32,217 bases of DNA from Oscillospiraceae bacterium (GTDB taxonomy: Bacteria > Bacillota > Clostridia > Monoglobales > Monoglobaceae): the NCBI GenBank assembly GCA_015068845.1, contig SVJR01000015.1, forward strand, positions 1 to 32,217, in the 5' to 3' direction. This document shows, piece by piece, positions 1 through 7,700 of this stretch. The notes under the pieces were generated by a model. That model saw only the letters and a program-made list of their open reading frames with translations. It did not search any database and was not told the DNA's origin. Position numbers and translations under genes: made by a program. Every line of letters begins with the position of its first letter. Position 1 is the first letter of the stretch.

Positions 1-1050
1 AACCATCATCGCCACTTTGAAGATAATGGCATGGTCAAATTCACGAAGGTCAAGACCTGTAAGCTTCTTTATCTTTTCAAGACGGTATACAAGTGTGTTT
101 CTGTGAACAAACAATTTACGCGAAGTTTCAGAAACATTCAGGTTGTTTTCGAAGAACTTCTGGATTGTATAAATTGTTTCACTGTCCAGAACAGAAATAG
201 ACTCCTTTTTAAACACTTCGTTCAAGAACAGCTCGCAAAGGGTTGTGGGAAGCTGATAAATCAGTCTTCCTATACCTAAGTTATCGTAGCTGATAATATT
301 CTTTTCGGTATCAAACACCTTACCTACCTCAAGCGCAATACGCGCCTCGCGGTATGCCCGGGCAAGCTCCTGAATAGTTTCAACAATAGTTGATATACCT
401 ACGGAGATTTTAACCATCGCTTCACTTGCCACTGTGTCGTGAAGTTCCTGTGCAAGCTTGAAGATTTCGTCCATATCAGAGCCGTTCTTCACTTCACGGA
501 CTACTGCAACATCGCGTTCATCAATACGAATGATAAAATCCTTTGAAGTATCGGGGAAAATGTTCTGAAGAACATCCACCAGCGAAACCTCCACCGTCTT
601 GTGTGAACGAACAAGGAACACCACTCGCTCCGCCTCAACCGAAAGCTTGAGCTCGCGTGTTTTGTATAGAATATCGCTCGGCAGAATATTATCCAGAATT
701 ATGTTTTTAATAAAACTGTTGCGATCGTACTTCTCGTCATAATACTGCTTTATGGTTGAAAAATGTGCCGCCATAAATGCCGCAAAGCCGCGGGCAAGCT
801 CATCCTCGCCCTCGCAGAATACAACATAGATGTTCTTGCTGTAAGTTTCAATCTTGCGGAAGATATAGCCGCCACCAATATAATCATCACTGCTCATTTC
901 AAAATGAGAAATTACCGATTCCTTCTGGTATCCCACCTTGGATTCATCACTGCATGCTATTATGTAACCGTTATCGTCCATAATACCTATTTTGCGGTTG
1001 ATATCCTTTTTTAGCTGATTACACGCATTTTGAAAGATTCTGTTTTGCAT
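1..1050 (-). CDS. CdaR/PucR-type transcriptional regulator (3' end outside window)
   Basis: The open frame runs from ATG at 1050 down to the window edge, giving 350 visible residues with no stop. The last ~55 residues form the PucR/CdaR C-terminal helix-turn-helix (around residues 294-350): a segment reading NLNVSETSRKLFVHRNTLVY followed by RLEKIKKLTGLDL, the hallmark of sugar-diacid or purine-catabolism regulators. The N-terminal ~100 residues look like a diacid-sensor-type domain (KKDINRKIGIMDDNGYIIAC), and the middle resembles the GGDEF-like CdaR linker domain. This is therefore probably a one-component DNA-binding activator or repressor responding to a small carboxylate or sugar acid; the ligand cannot be read from sequence. 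The start is supported by a GGAGG-type site at 1058-1063 and by a SigA promoter at 1119-1147. No target operon is visible here. The family call is firm, the specific CdaR role is not. Confidence 0.85.
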   Translation of the reverse strand, partial: MQNRIFQNACNQLKKDINRKIGIMDDNGYIIACSDESKVGYQKESVISHFEMSSDDYIGGGYIFRKIETYSKNIYVVFCEGEDELARGFAAFMAAHFSTIKQYYDEKYDRNSFIKNIILDNILPSDILYKTRELKLSVEAERVVFLVRSHKTVEVSLVDVLQNIFPDTSKDFIIRIDERDVAVVREVKNGSDMDEIFKLAQELHDTVASEAMVKISVGISTIVETIQELARAYREARIALEVGKVFDTEKNIISYDNLGIGRLIYQLPTTLCELFLNEVFKKESISVLDSETIYTIQKFFENNLNVSETSRKLFVHRNTLVYRLEKIKKLTGLDLREFDHAIIFKVAMMV

Positions 1051-1118
1051 ATAAACTACCTCCATATTTAAATGCTTTTTACAGCAAGCCATAATTACAC
1101 ATTTTAATATTCTCTGTA

Positions 1119-1147
1119 ATTATAACGCATTTTTGTCAATAATGCAA
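1119..1147 (-). promoter_or_regulatory. SigA promoter of the CdaR-type regulator
   Basis: On the minus strand, -35 TTGCAT (1142-1147), a 17-nt spacer and a perfect -10 TATAAT (1119-1124) lie about 70 nt upstream of the ATG at 1050. An overlapping TTGACA has a wrong 9-nt spacing and is discounted. Confidence 0.7.
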
Positions 1148-1241
1148 GTTTATTTGTAGAATTTTTACAAAACTTTCATAATTAATTTCTTCAAATTCTC
1201 CCTTTTTCAGTTTTAATTTACATAATTATACACAAATATGC

Positions 1242-1272
1242 AAAAAACTCCGGAATTTTTATTCCGGAGTTT
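1242..1272 (-). terminator. Intrinsic terminator after topA
   Basis: A 12-bp perfect stem (AAACTCCGGAAT / ATTCCGGAGTTT) with a 4-nt loop is followed on the minus strand by a run of T. It begins 4 nt after the topA stop codon and ends the topA transcription unit. Confidence 0.9.
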
Positions 1273-1276
1273 CAGG

Positions 1277-3409
1277 TTATTTTAATTTGGATTTAGACAT
1301 AAGCTCCTCAAATTTGCATTTTTCATTGTAGCATACATATTTTATGGGGCCTTTGCCACGGTAGGGACGCTTTTTCATAATTGCGCCACCGCACTCAGGG
1401 CATTTCAGGTTGGTCGGCTCGTCCCAGGAAAGCAGACAGTCTGTTCCATTGTCACAGGTATAGTATTTTACACCCTTTCTGGATTTACGGACCTGAACCT
1501 TGCCACCGCAATTTGGGCATGGAGCATCTATCTCTTCAGCAATAGTTTTAGTGTTTTTACACTCGGGATAACCGGGGCAGGCAAGAAACTTACCAAATCT
1601 CCCCTGCTTGTAAACCATCATTCTGCCGCATTTTTCGCACACGACATCCGAAACCTCGTCCTGAACCTCAATTTTACCGATTGCCTCCTCGGCAGCACCA
1701 AGGGTCTTTGCAAACGGGTCATAGAAGTCACGGATGATTTCCTGCCATGGGGTATTTCCGTCCTCAATACGGTCGAGCTTTTCCTCCATATTGGCAGTAA
1801 ATTCAACATCTACTATATCAGCAAAGTAATCTTCCATCAGCTTGGTAACAATCGTACCAAGCTCGGTTGGAAACAGCGACTTGCCCTCGCGTGCCACATA
1901 GCCGCGACCGGTTATTGTGGTAATGGTGGGAGCGTAGGTACTCGGTCTGCCGATACCGTCCTCCTCCATTGTTTTGATGAGCGATGCCTCTGTATATCTT
2001 GCCGGAGGCTGGGTGAAGTGCTGTTTCGGCTCAATTTCCTTAAACAGAAGGTTCTGCCCCTCCTCTATTTTGGGAATTTTGCCTTCCTTTTCTTCGATAA
2101 AGTCCACACTTTCAACATACACCGCCATAAAGCCGTCAAACTTCACATTGGAGCCTGTTGCTTTGAGCACATACTTTTCTGTTTTTATATCTGCCTGAAC
2201 AGTATCAAGGACTGCATCTGGCATCTGGCTGGCAACAAATCTGTTCCAGATAAGCTTATACAGCTTATACTGGTCACTTTTAAGCGATGCCTTGATTTTT
2301 TCCGGGTCAAACGCCATAGAAGTGGGGCGGATTGCTTCGTGCGCATCCTGGGCATTCTTCTTTGACTTATAGAACTTAGGCTTTGCCGGAACATAACCGT
2401 CGCCAAAGGTCCGGCCTATATAATTTCGGCATTCCGAAAGAGCCTCGGCGGAAATTCTCAGCGAGTCGGTTCTCATATAGGTTATAAGACCAACGCTGCC
2501 GCTGCCTTTGATATCCACGCCTTCATACAACTGCTGTGCAGTTGCCATTGTTCGCTTTGCGGTAAAACCGAGTTTTCGTGCCGCTTCCTGTTGAAGGGTG
2601 CTTGTTGTAAACGGCGGTGCGGGGTATCTCTTCTTTTCGCCTCGCGTAATACTGTCAACCGTATATGACGAATTTTTCAGCTCCTCAACAACACCAAGGA
2701 CAGTTTTCTCATCCGAAAGCTTCATTTTTGTTTTTGAGTTCTTTCCGTAGAATTTCACAACAAAAGGAAGCTTGCCCTTTTCATTGGTGAGCTTTACATC
2801 AATTGTCCAGTACTCTTCCTCACTGAATGCTTCGATTTCACGTTCTCTGTCCACTATGAGTTTGGTTGCCACCGACTGGACACGACCGGCGCTGAGACCC
2901 TTTTTAACCTTTTTCCAAAGAAGCGGACTAAGCTGATATCCCACAATTCGGTCAAGAATTCTGCGTGCCTGCTGGGCGTCAACCAAATCAGCATCAATGG
3001 CACGGGGCTTTGAAATCGCCTCTTTTACGGCAGTTTTTGTAATTTCATTAAATGTGATACGGCAGTCGGTGTCGGGGTCAACATCCAGAAGTGCCGCAAG
3101 ATGCCAGGAAATAGCCTCACCTTCGCGGTCAGGGTCAGTTGCGAGGAATACTTTTGCTGAATTCTTTGCATCCTTTTTAAGCTTTGAAACAAGGTCGCCC
3201 TTGCCACGGATTGTTATATATTTAGGCTCAAACCCATTCTCCAAATCAATACCGAGCTGGCTTTTGGGAAGGTCACGCAGGTGTCCCATTGATGCGGTCA
3301 CCTCGTACTTTGAACCCAGATACTTCTTTATTGTTTTTGCCTTTGCAGGCGACTCAACTATAACAAGATACTTCTTCTTGCTCTTAGTCTCTTTTTCAGC
3401 TGTAGCCAT
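1277..3409 (-). CDS. topA: DNA topoisomerase I (type IA)
   Basis: A 710-residue type IA topoisomerase that relaxes negatively supercoiled DNA through a 5'-phosphotyrosyl intermediate. The TOPRIM domain is at the N-terminus: YLVIVESPAKAKTI carries the metal-site Glu19, and ATDPDREGEAISWHL carries the DxDxE triad (Asp92, Asp94, Glu96). The catalytic tyrosine is Tyr311 in GLITYMRTDS. The C-terminus holds three Cys4-type zinc ribbons (CEKCG...CPGYPEC, CPNCGG...C, CPECGG...C), the usual bacterial arrangement; the length is normal for Bacillota. The ATG is preceded by a GGAGG-like site, and the gene lies 15 nt behind dprA, the common dprA-topA pairing. Transcription probably enters from upstream and ends at the hairpin at 1242-1272. 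Nothing looks broken. Confidence 0.98.
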   Translation of the reverse strand: MATAEKETKSKKKYLVIVESPAKAKTIKKYLGSKYEVTASMGHLRDLPKSQLGIDLENGFEPKYITIRGKGDLVSKLKKDAKNSAKVFLATDPDREGEAISWHLAALLDVDPDTDCRITFNEITKTAVKEAISKPRAIDADLVDAQQARRILDRIVGYQLSPLLWKKVKKGLSAGRVQSVATKLIVDREREIEAFSEEEYWTIDVKLTNEKGKLPFVVKFYGKNSKTKMKLSDEKTVLGVVEELKNSSYTVDSITRGEKKRYPAPPFTTSTLQQEAARKLGFTAKRTMATAQQLYEGVDIKGSGSVGLITYMRTDSLRISAEALSECRNYIGRTFGDGYVPAKPKFYKSKKNAQDAHEAIRPTSMAFDPEKIKASLKSDQYKLYKLIWNRFVASQMPDAVLDTVQADIKTEKYVLKATGSNVKFDGFMAVYVESVDFIEEKEGKIPKIEEGQNLLFKEIEPKQHFTQPPARYTEASLIKTMEEDGIGRPSTYAPTITTITGRGYVAREGKSLFPTELGTIVTKLMEDYFADIVDVEFTANMEEKLDRIEDGNTPWQEIIRDFYDPFAKTLGAAEEAIGKIEVQDEVSDVVCEKCGRMMVYKQGRFGKFLACPGYPECKNTKTIAEEIDAPCPNCGGKVQVRKSRKGVKYYTCDNGTDCLLSWDEPTNLKCPECGGAIMKKRPYRGKGPIKYVCYNEKCKFEELMSKSKLK

Positions 3410-3424
3410 CTGTCAGCCTCCACT

Positions 3425-4546
3425 CTATTTTTTAGCAATTATATACCGATTTCCGCTCTCCTGCCGTATGCTACCCTTAATTGCAAGCACCGTCAGCTTT
3501 CCGCTCAACGCACTTACAGCAATGCCGAGAGCTTCTGAAATCTCATCAAGGGCAATCGCATCGCCCTTTTCTTTCAAGTACTTTATAATTTTGTCTTCCT
3601 CAGTCAGAACCGCTTTTTGAGGTTCTTCGGGCTCAGGAATCCTGGGAACTGCTTTGAAAAGCTCCGGATTTTGTGCACGATAATATTCCGCAGGAACATT
3701 TGTGTCGTTCACCACGATTGCACCTTCCGCTATCAATTGATTTGGAAGTCCCGCATGGGGATTCATAGGATTGCCGGGTACGGCAAATATATCACGGTTG
3801 TTATCAAGAGCAAGTCTTGCGGTCATTGAAGTTCCACTTTTTATCTCACCTTCAACAAAAACTGTTCCAAGGCCAAGCCCAACAACAAGCCGGTTTCGTT
3901 GTTGGTAAAAGTAACCTTTTCCAACCGTTCCCGGAGGTCTTTCCGAGATAACCGTGCCGTGCTTGATTATTTCATAGTAGAGCTTTCGATTGCACAGGGG
4001 ATAAATAACATCAACGCCACCGGCCAGTACGGCAATGGTTATACCGCCGCCTTCAATCGCGCCCCAATGAGCCTCGGCATCAATACCTTCAGCCATTCCG
4101 CTGACTGTAACAATTCCGTTTTCTGCAAGGCTTCTGCCGATTCCGCGTGCTATTACTTTTCCCTGGTCAGACGGTTTACGGCTGCCCGAAACCGAAACAC
4201 TTACCGCATCGTTCAGCTCCAGTTTCCGCCCTTTAGCAAAGAAAAGTCTTGGTGCAATACCTGTGTTAAGCAACAAGTTTGGATATTCCTCAGACCTTTG
4301 TGTTACAATCCGGATTCCGTTATCCCTGCAATATTCAATTATATCTGTTGCCTTCTTAAAATATTCAGGCTCTCCAATCCGGTTTGCGAGTTTTTCAGGA
4401 ACACCAATTTCACGAAGCTCCAGCATATCAAGTTCCGGAGAAGAAAAACCAAGTCTGCGTCGCTCAAACCTCGGAACTATTTTCGCCACAAGCCCCGGGT
4501 CAAAATCGCAGATTGTATGAAGCCATATTTCGTATAAAAGTTCCAT
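3425..4546 (-). CDS. dprA: DNA processing protein DprA/Smf
   Basis: A 373-residue DprA homologue. The family loads RecA on incoming single-stranded DNA during transformation and is kept in many non-competent bacteria. An N-terminal helical region (residues 1-90) precedes the extended Rossmann fold (about 95-290), which shows GSRKPSDQG, VSGMAEGIDAEAHWGA, AGGVDVIYP, QQRNRLVVGL and FAVPGNP. The C-terminal ~55 residues (EDKIIKYLKEKGDAIALDEI onward) are the DprA winged helix. The segment GLGLGTVFVEGEIKSGTSMT is slightly divergent from the usual VvEa..kSGsliTA, but the core residues remain. The gene sits between an rRNA methyltransferase and topA, all on the same strand. Competence genes are not otherwise visible here, so the role in natural transformation is unknown. 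Confidence 0.95.
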   Translation of the reverse strand: MELLYEIWLHTICDFDPGLVAKIVPRFERRRLGFSSPELDMLELREIGVPEKLANRIGEPEYFKKATDIIEYCRDNGIRIVTQRSEEYPNLLLNTGIAPRLFFAKGRKLELNDAVSVSVSGSRKPSDQGKVIARGIGRSLAENGIVTVSGMAEGIDAEAHWGAIEGGGITIAVLAGGVDVIYPLCNRKLYYEIIKHGTVISERPPGTVGKGYFYQQRNRLVVGLGLGTVFVEGEIKSGTSMTARLALDNNRDIFAVPGNPMNPHAGLPNQLIAEGAIVVNDTNVPAEYYRAQNPELFKAVPRIPEPEEPQKAVLTEEDKIIKYLKEKGDAIALDEISEALGIAVSALSGKLTVLAIKGSIRQESGNRYIIAKK

Positions 4547-4561
4547 CTTTGTTTCTTTCTC

Positions 4562-4580
4562 AAAAAACGGGAAGCCCCGT
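4562..4580 (-). terminator. Short intrinsic terminator after the rRNA methyltransferase
   Basis: On the minus strand ACGGG-GCTT-CCCGT is followed by six T. It sits between the methyltransferase stop and the dprA start. With only five stem pairs it may be a leaky terminator that lets part of the transcripts reach dprA-topA. Confidence 0.5.
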
Positions 4581-4591
4581 CCTTCTTTAAT

Positions 4592-5371
4592 TTATTTTTT
4601 GAGCCAATGCATAACTATCCCTGCCGCAATCGCAGCATTGAGGGATTCTGCCATACCGCCCATTGTAATCCTTATTTTTGTATCCGCAATCGCCATAACC
4701 TCATCACTGACACCGTGAGCCTCGTTACCGATAATCACCGCGCATTTTAAAGGTGCCTTATAGCCCTCAAGGGCAATACTGCCAGAAGGGGTTGTTGCAA
4801 TCAACGAAAAGCCCATATTTTTCAATTCCTCAAGACTCTGAGCCGTGCAGCCGTTTTTCAGCTTCACACGAAAAACAGAACCCATCGTTGACCTTACTGT
4901 TTTAGGGGCATATACATCGGTACAGCCCTTCATCAGATAAATCCCGTCAAAGCCTATCGCCTCGGCAGTACGAATTATAGTTCCCATATTGCCGGGCTCA
5001 GAAACACCGTCGAGAATAAGAATCCGGCTCGAATCCCCGTCCGGAACAAATTCCTCTGTATTCTGCTCCATTACGGCAAGTATACCCTGTGGAGTATCGG
5101 TATCCGACAATTCATCAAACAGACTTTTAGGGACGCAGTAAACGCGGCCGCACACCTTATCACAGTTTTGGACCAGTTGCAGTTCCCTCGCGCAGAATTC
5201 ATCACTAACCACCACACAGCAAATATCTTCTGCCGCATACTCAAGGGCTTCAATAACCATCTTTCTGCCTTCGATAATAAATTTATGGTTATCTTCTCTT
5301 CCGTTCTTTTTTTTAAGTTGCCGAACCAACTTGAGATTTTTGTTATCCTTTGCGGATATATTATTAATCAT
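4592..5371 (-). CDS. TrmH/SpoU-family RNA 2'-O-methyltransferase
   Basis: A 259-residue SPOUT methyltransferase. Residues ~1-95 match the small substrate-binding (L30e-like) domain that precedes many RlmB/TrmH-type enzymes. The SpoU domain follows, with the three signature motifs: ILDGVSEPGNMGTIIRTAEA (motif 1, with the RNA-binding Asn and Arg), VIIGNEAHGVSDEV (motif 2) and ITMGGMAESLNAAIAAGI (motif 3, the SAM-binding trefoil knot). It transfers a methyl group from SAM to a ribose 2'-OH, most likely of 23S rRNA; the exact nucleotide cannot be assigned. It starts 5 nt after the stop of the upstream membrane gene, so the two are co-transcribed. Homologues are often called YsgA or RlmB-like. Confidence 0.93.
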   Translation of the reverse strand: MINNISAKDNKNLKLVRQLKKKNGREDNHKFIIEGRKMVIEALEYAAEDICCVVVSDEFCARELQLVQNCDKVCGRVYCVPKSLFDELSDTDTPQGILAVMEQNTEEFVPDGDSSRILILDGVSEPGNMGTIIRTAEAIGFDGIYLMKGCTDVYAPKTVRSTMGSVFRVKLKNGCTAQSLEELKNMGFSLIATTPSGSIALEGYKAPLKCAVIIGNEAHGVSDEVMAIADTKIRITMGGMAESLNAAIAAGIVMHWLKK

Positions 5372-5376
5372 CGGCC

Positions 5377-6087
5377 TTAATCCTCTTTAAGTGCAATCTC
5401 TACCTTTTTATAAGCAACAATGGCTGCATAGATAAGCAGAGCCTGAAGCGGAACAAGCACTATGTTTGAAACAATATTGTGAGTAATAGCATTTGCTATT
5501 TCAGCAGTCAGGCTGTCCTCTACAAGCATAGGAACAAAAATTACATTGCACACCATATTGACAATGAACTTTGTCCATAAGCATCGTAAGTAAGTTGTTT
5601 TCCGTGCATACAGAAATCTACCGTAAAGCATACCGCTGATTCCGGCAAGGAGCAATGTGGTAAGGTTGAACTGTTCACCGGTGTGCATAACAAATGAAAC
5701 TCCATACTGAAGTATACCAAATGCACACGCCATAAGGGGGCCCATTTTCTTTGCAAAAATAGGCATAACAAAAAGTGCAAAGTTAAAGCTGATGTACGGA
5801 CCGAGTTTTACCGGAGTTTCCGTCAGGAACGCATAAATTGCGAGCATTATGCCTGCAAAAATGTAAGTCCGGTTATCTGCAAGCTTTTTCTTTATACCGT
5901 GCTTTCTGACAAATATCAAATAGCATAAAAGTCCTGCAAACAAAGAAATAACCAAAAACAAGTTTATCATTCCCATAAGTCGTATCACGGGTTGAAAACT
6001 AAATACCATAGGGTTGATAAAACTTTCTATATCATCAATCATCTGATTGATTCCCGAGACCGGGTTGTATATCTGTTCTTCTCTCAT
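5377..6087 (-). CDS. ECF transporter S component, FolT-like
   Basis: A 236-residue integral membrane protein with about six hydrophobic segments after a ~40-residue cytoplasmic N-terminus. The order of helices and the segment GISGMLYGRFLYARK followed by a polar stretch and KFIVNMVCNVIFVPMLV resemble the folate-family substrate-binding (S) components of energy-coupling-factor transporters. These bind a vitamin (here perhaps folate) and dock to a shared EcfAAT energising module, which is not in this window. The start is set at ATG 6087, preceded by GGAGGG 8 nt upstream; the open frame extends to 6198 but that extension runs through a terminator hairpin. No folate (THF) riboswitch consensus is visible in the short leader. 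Substrate assignment is inference; the S-component family call is moderately sure. Confidence 0.6.
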   Translation of the reverse strand: MREEQIYNPVSGINQMIDDIESFINPMVFSFQPVIRLMGMINLFLVISLFAGLLCYLIFVRKHGIKKKLADNRTYIFAGIMLAIYAFLTETPVKLGPYISFNFALFVMPIFAKKMGPLMACAFGILQYGVSFVMHTGEQFNLTTLLLAGISGMLYGRFLYARKTTYLRCLWTKFIVNMVCNVIFVPMLVEDSLTAEIANAITHNIVSNIVLVPLQALLIYAAIVAYKKVEIALKED

Positions 6088-6095
6088 ATTATGCG

Positions 6096-6122
6096 CCCTC
6101 CGGACAGCGAATTCTGTCAATT
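6096..6122 (-). promoter_or_regulatory. Small hairpin abutting the ribosome binding site of the ECF-S gene
   Basis: On the minus strand GACAG-AATTCG-CTGTC forms a 5-bp hairpin whose 3' arm ends immediately before the CGGAGGG ribosome binding site. It could modulate translation start, but nothing identifies a ligand or protein. Confidence 0.25.
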
Positions 6123-6153
6123 GCCGTCCTTTTTCTAAAATATTCTTATGTAC

Positions 6154-6189
6154 GAAAAAGTTATATCGCGTACGCGATATAACTTTTTC
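6154..6189. terminator. Perfectly palindromic bidirectional terminator after rplT
   Basis: Two 17-nt arms (GAAAAAGTTATATCGCG and its exact complement) are separated by TA. Because the arms end in A5/T5, the structure works as hairpin plus U-tract in both directions. On the minus strand it follows the rplT stop codon by 11 nt and ends the infC-rpmI-rplT unit. No convergent plus-strand gene needs it. Confidence 0.88.
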
Positions 6190-6200
6190 AAAAAACATTC

Positions 6201-6545
6201 TTATTTAACCTTTTCAACCAGCTTAGCGAAAGCTGCGGGGTCAGATACTGCAATTTCTGCAAGCATCTTTCTGTTAATCTCAATACCGTTCTTCTTGAGA
6301 CCATTCATAAATACGCTGTAGCTCATACCGTTTGCTCTTGTTGCAGCATTGATACGGGCAATCCAAAGCTGTCTGAAGTTTCTCTTCTTCTGCTTTCTGT
6401 CGCGGTATGCGTATGTGAGAGACTTCATAACTGCCTGATTTGCAGTTCTGAAGAGCTTACTCTTCGCGCCTCTGTATCCTTTAGCTAATTTCAATATTTT
6501 CTTATGTCTTTTTCTGGTGTTCATAGCACCTTTAACTCTTGCCAT
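6201..6545 (-). CDS. rplT: 50S ribosomal protein L20
   Basis: A 114-residue, full-length L20 with the classic basic N-terminus ([20 protein letters not shown]), the [15 protein letters not shown] segment and the globular [19 protein letters not shown] region. L20 binds domain I of 23S rRNA early in 50S assembly and, in Bacillus subtilis, represses its own operon through the infC leader. It is the last gene of infC-rpmI-rplT. An AAGGAG site lies just upstream of the ATG. The 113-nt gap to rpmI is longer than usual and holds two hairpins. Confidence 0.98.
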   Translation of the reverse strand: MARVKGAMNTRKRHKKILKLAKGYRGAKSKLFRTANQAVMKSLTYAYRDRKQKKRNFRQLWIARINAATRANGMSYSVFMNGLKKNGIEINRKMLAEIAVSDPAAFAKLVEKVK

Positions 6546-6576
6546 GTCTAAAGACTCCTTTCATCTAAACAATTAT

Positions 6577-6617
6577 GCGGAACTCTTCCGCTTGTAAAAT
6601 CCGTCGCATTTTCTGCG
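6577..6617 (-). promoter_or_regulatory. Twin hairpins in the rpmI-rplT gap
   Basis: The 113-nt gap contains a 6-bp hairpin (6577-6591, GCGGAA-loop-TTCCGC) and a 4-bp hairpin (6605-6617, CGCA-TTTTC-TGCG). Neither has a T-run, so they are not terminators. A role as an L20 binding or RNA-processing site is possible but only inferred. Confidence 0.3.
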
Positions 6618-6658
6618 AACTGCTACCAATTTCCCGGACAAGCCCTAAGCAGTGCTTC

Positions 6659-6856
6659 TTATTTGTAGGGAATCATGCTCTTGATTGTAGCAGCATTTGC
6701 AGTTGCAAGGTAGCCGCCCTTTCTGAGCTTTCTTTTTCTCTTTGTTGACTTCTTGTTGAGAATGTGGCTTCTGTAAGCCTTACCTCTTTTGATTTTACCG
6801 TTCTTTGTAACGCCGAAACGTTTTGCAGAGCCTTTGTGTGTCTTAATTTTAGGCAT
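6659..6856 (-). CDS. rpmI: 50S ribosomal protein L35
   Basis: A 65-residue, highly basic protein with the L35 signatures MPKIKTHKGSAKRF, KIKRGKAYRSHILNKKSTKR and the C-terminal MIPYK. It is a structural component of the large ribosomal subunit, full length for the family. It is co-transcribed between infC (59-nt gap) and rplT; a GGAG-type ribosome binding site precedes the ATG. Confidence 0.98.
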   Translation of the reverse strand: MPKIKTHKGSAKRFGVTKNGKIKRGKAYRSHILNKKSTKRKRKLRKGGYLATANAATIKSMIPYK

Positions 6857-6915
6857 CTTTTATTCTCCTTCCATAAATAAACTTTTGAAAGCTTTTGTCC
6901 AAATTGCGAACAGCC

Positions 6916-7431
6916 TTATGCTTTCTTTGGTGATACAAACATAGCCATGCTGCGGCCTTCCATCTTAATGTCTTTTTCAACAACGCCGTATTCAGCCATT
7001 GCATCCTTGACCTTAAGCAAAAGTTCCTTACCGTTTGCGCTGTGAGTAATTTCACGGCCTCTGAAGCGAACCGAAACCTTGACCTTGTCACCGGCCTTTA
7101 AAAACTTAATGCCTTGATTAACCTTTGTGTTGAAATCGTGGTCATCAATATTGGGGCTCAGACGAACCTCTTTTATTGCAATAACCTTCTGATTCTTCTT
7201 CGCCTCTTTTTCGCGCTTCGCAAGCTCAAACTTATGTTTGCCGTAATCCATAATTCTGCAAACCGGCGGTTTGGCCTGAGGCGCAATCTTAACAAGGTCC
7301 AGATTATGCTGGTCTGCCATAGCGAGTGCTTCCTTTGCGGAAACAACGCCGAGCTGTCCACCGTCAGGGCCTATAAGGCGAACCTCTTTGTCCTTGATTT
7401 CTTCGTTAATCATTAACTCCTGCTTAGCTAT
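6916..7431 (-). CDS. infC: Translation initiation factor IF-3, probable ATA start
   Basis: IF-3 keeps 30S subunits free and proofreads start codons. The two-domain protein shows EVRLIGPDGGQLGV, NLDLVKIAPQAKPPVCRIMD and YGKHKFELAKREKEAKKNQK (N-domain and linker), then KEVRLSPNIDDHDFNTKV and KVKVSVRFRGREI (C-domain). The first ATG, at 7413, has only a cramped AGGAG-TTA site. Six codons upstream an ATA at 7429-7431 has GGAGG nine nt before it and yields M-AKQELMINEEI, which lines up with the Bacillus N-terminus M-SKDFIVNEGI. Non-AUG, AUU-class starts are the known basis of infC autoregulation, so the ATA is preferred here (171 aa; 165 aa from the ATG). The open frame continues to 7605, but that part is the untranslated leader and promoter. 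Confidence 0.93.
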   Translation of the reverse strand: MAKQELMINEEIKDKEVRLIGPDGGQLGVVSAKEALAMADQHNLDLVKIAPQAKPPVCRIMDYGKHKFELAKREKEAKKNQKVIAIKEVRLSPNIDDHDFNTKVNQGIKFLKAGDKVKVSVRFRGREITHSANGKELLLKVKDAMAEYGVVEKDIKMEGRSMAMFVSPKKA

Positions 7432-7477
7432 ACCTAAACACCTCCGAAACAGTCTGCACCGTTTTGAAAAACAAAAA

Positions 7478-7503
7478 AGTGCGGAAGCATAAAGCTCCGC
7501 ACT
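7478..7503 (-). terminator. Leader terminator (attenuator) upstream of infC
   Basis: AGTGCGGA and TCCGCACT form an 8-bp perfect stem, extended by two inner pairs past a bulge, and followed on the minus strand by TTTTTTG then TTTTT. It lies about 70 nt after the promoter and 47 nt before the infC start, the position of the L20-responsive attenuator known from Bacillus subtilis. That L20 is the ligand here is inference. Confidence 0.8.
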
Positions 7504-7576
7504 CAAAAAATCAAAATCTTTTGACCCTTTCGCCGTAAGCTGAGGGGAGAAGCGGACCTTCTGCTTTACCTGAATT

Positions 7577-7605
7577 ATTTTACCACAGCTTTCCGGGTTT
7601 GTCAA
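7577..7605 (-). promoter_or_regulatory. SigA promoter of infC-rpmI-rplT
   Basis: Consensus -35 TTGACA (7600-7605), a 17-nt spacer and -10 TAAAAT (7577-7582) on the minus strand. The transcript would start near 7570 with a ~140-nt leader that contains a small AGAAG/CTTCT hairpin and the terminator at 7478-7503. Confidence 0.85.
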
Positions 7606-7639
7606 CTGTTTTTTTTATTTTATTTTTAACATTTTATTC

Positions 7640-7668
7640 TTGCATATTTCAGGCGAGTATGGTAAAAT
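7640..7668 (+). promoter_or_regulatory. SigA promoter of the small membrane protein
   Basis: -35 TTGCAT (7640-7645), 17-nt spacer, -10 TAAAAT (7663-7668), about 33 nt before the ATG at 7701. It diverges from the infC promoter 35 bp away. Confidence 0.7.
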
Positions 7669-7700
7669 ACATACAACACTTAAAATAAGGATGGTTTTTT

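Noticed and set aside
6088-6153. THF riboswitch upstream of the FolT-like gene
   Set aside because: The leader is only ~65 nt and shows no folT-motif consensus, only a short hairpin next to the ribosome binding site.
6088-6198. N-terminal 37-residue extension of the ECF-S membrane protein
   Set aside because: It would be translated from inside the rplT terminator palindrome and lacks a ribosome binding site; ATG 6087 has GGAGGG at proper spacing.
7432-7605. Extended infC frame starting at 7605
   Set aside because: It covers the promoter -35/-10 and the leader terminator; the encoded residues do not resemble any IF-3 N-terminus.
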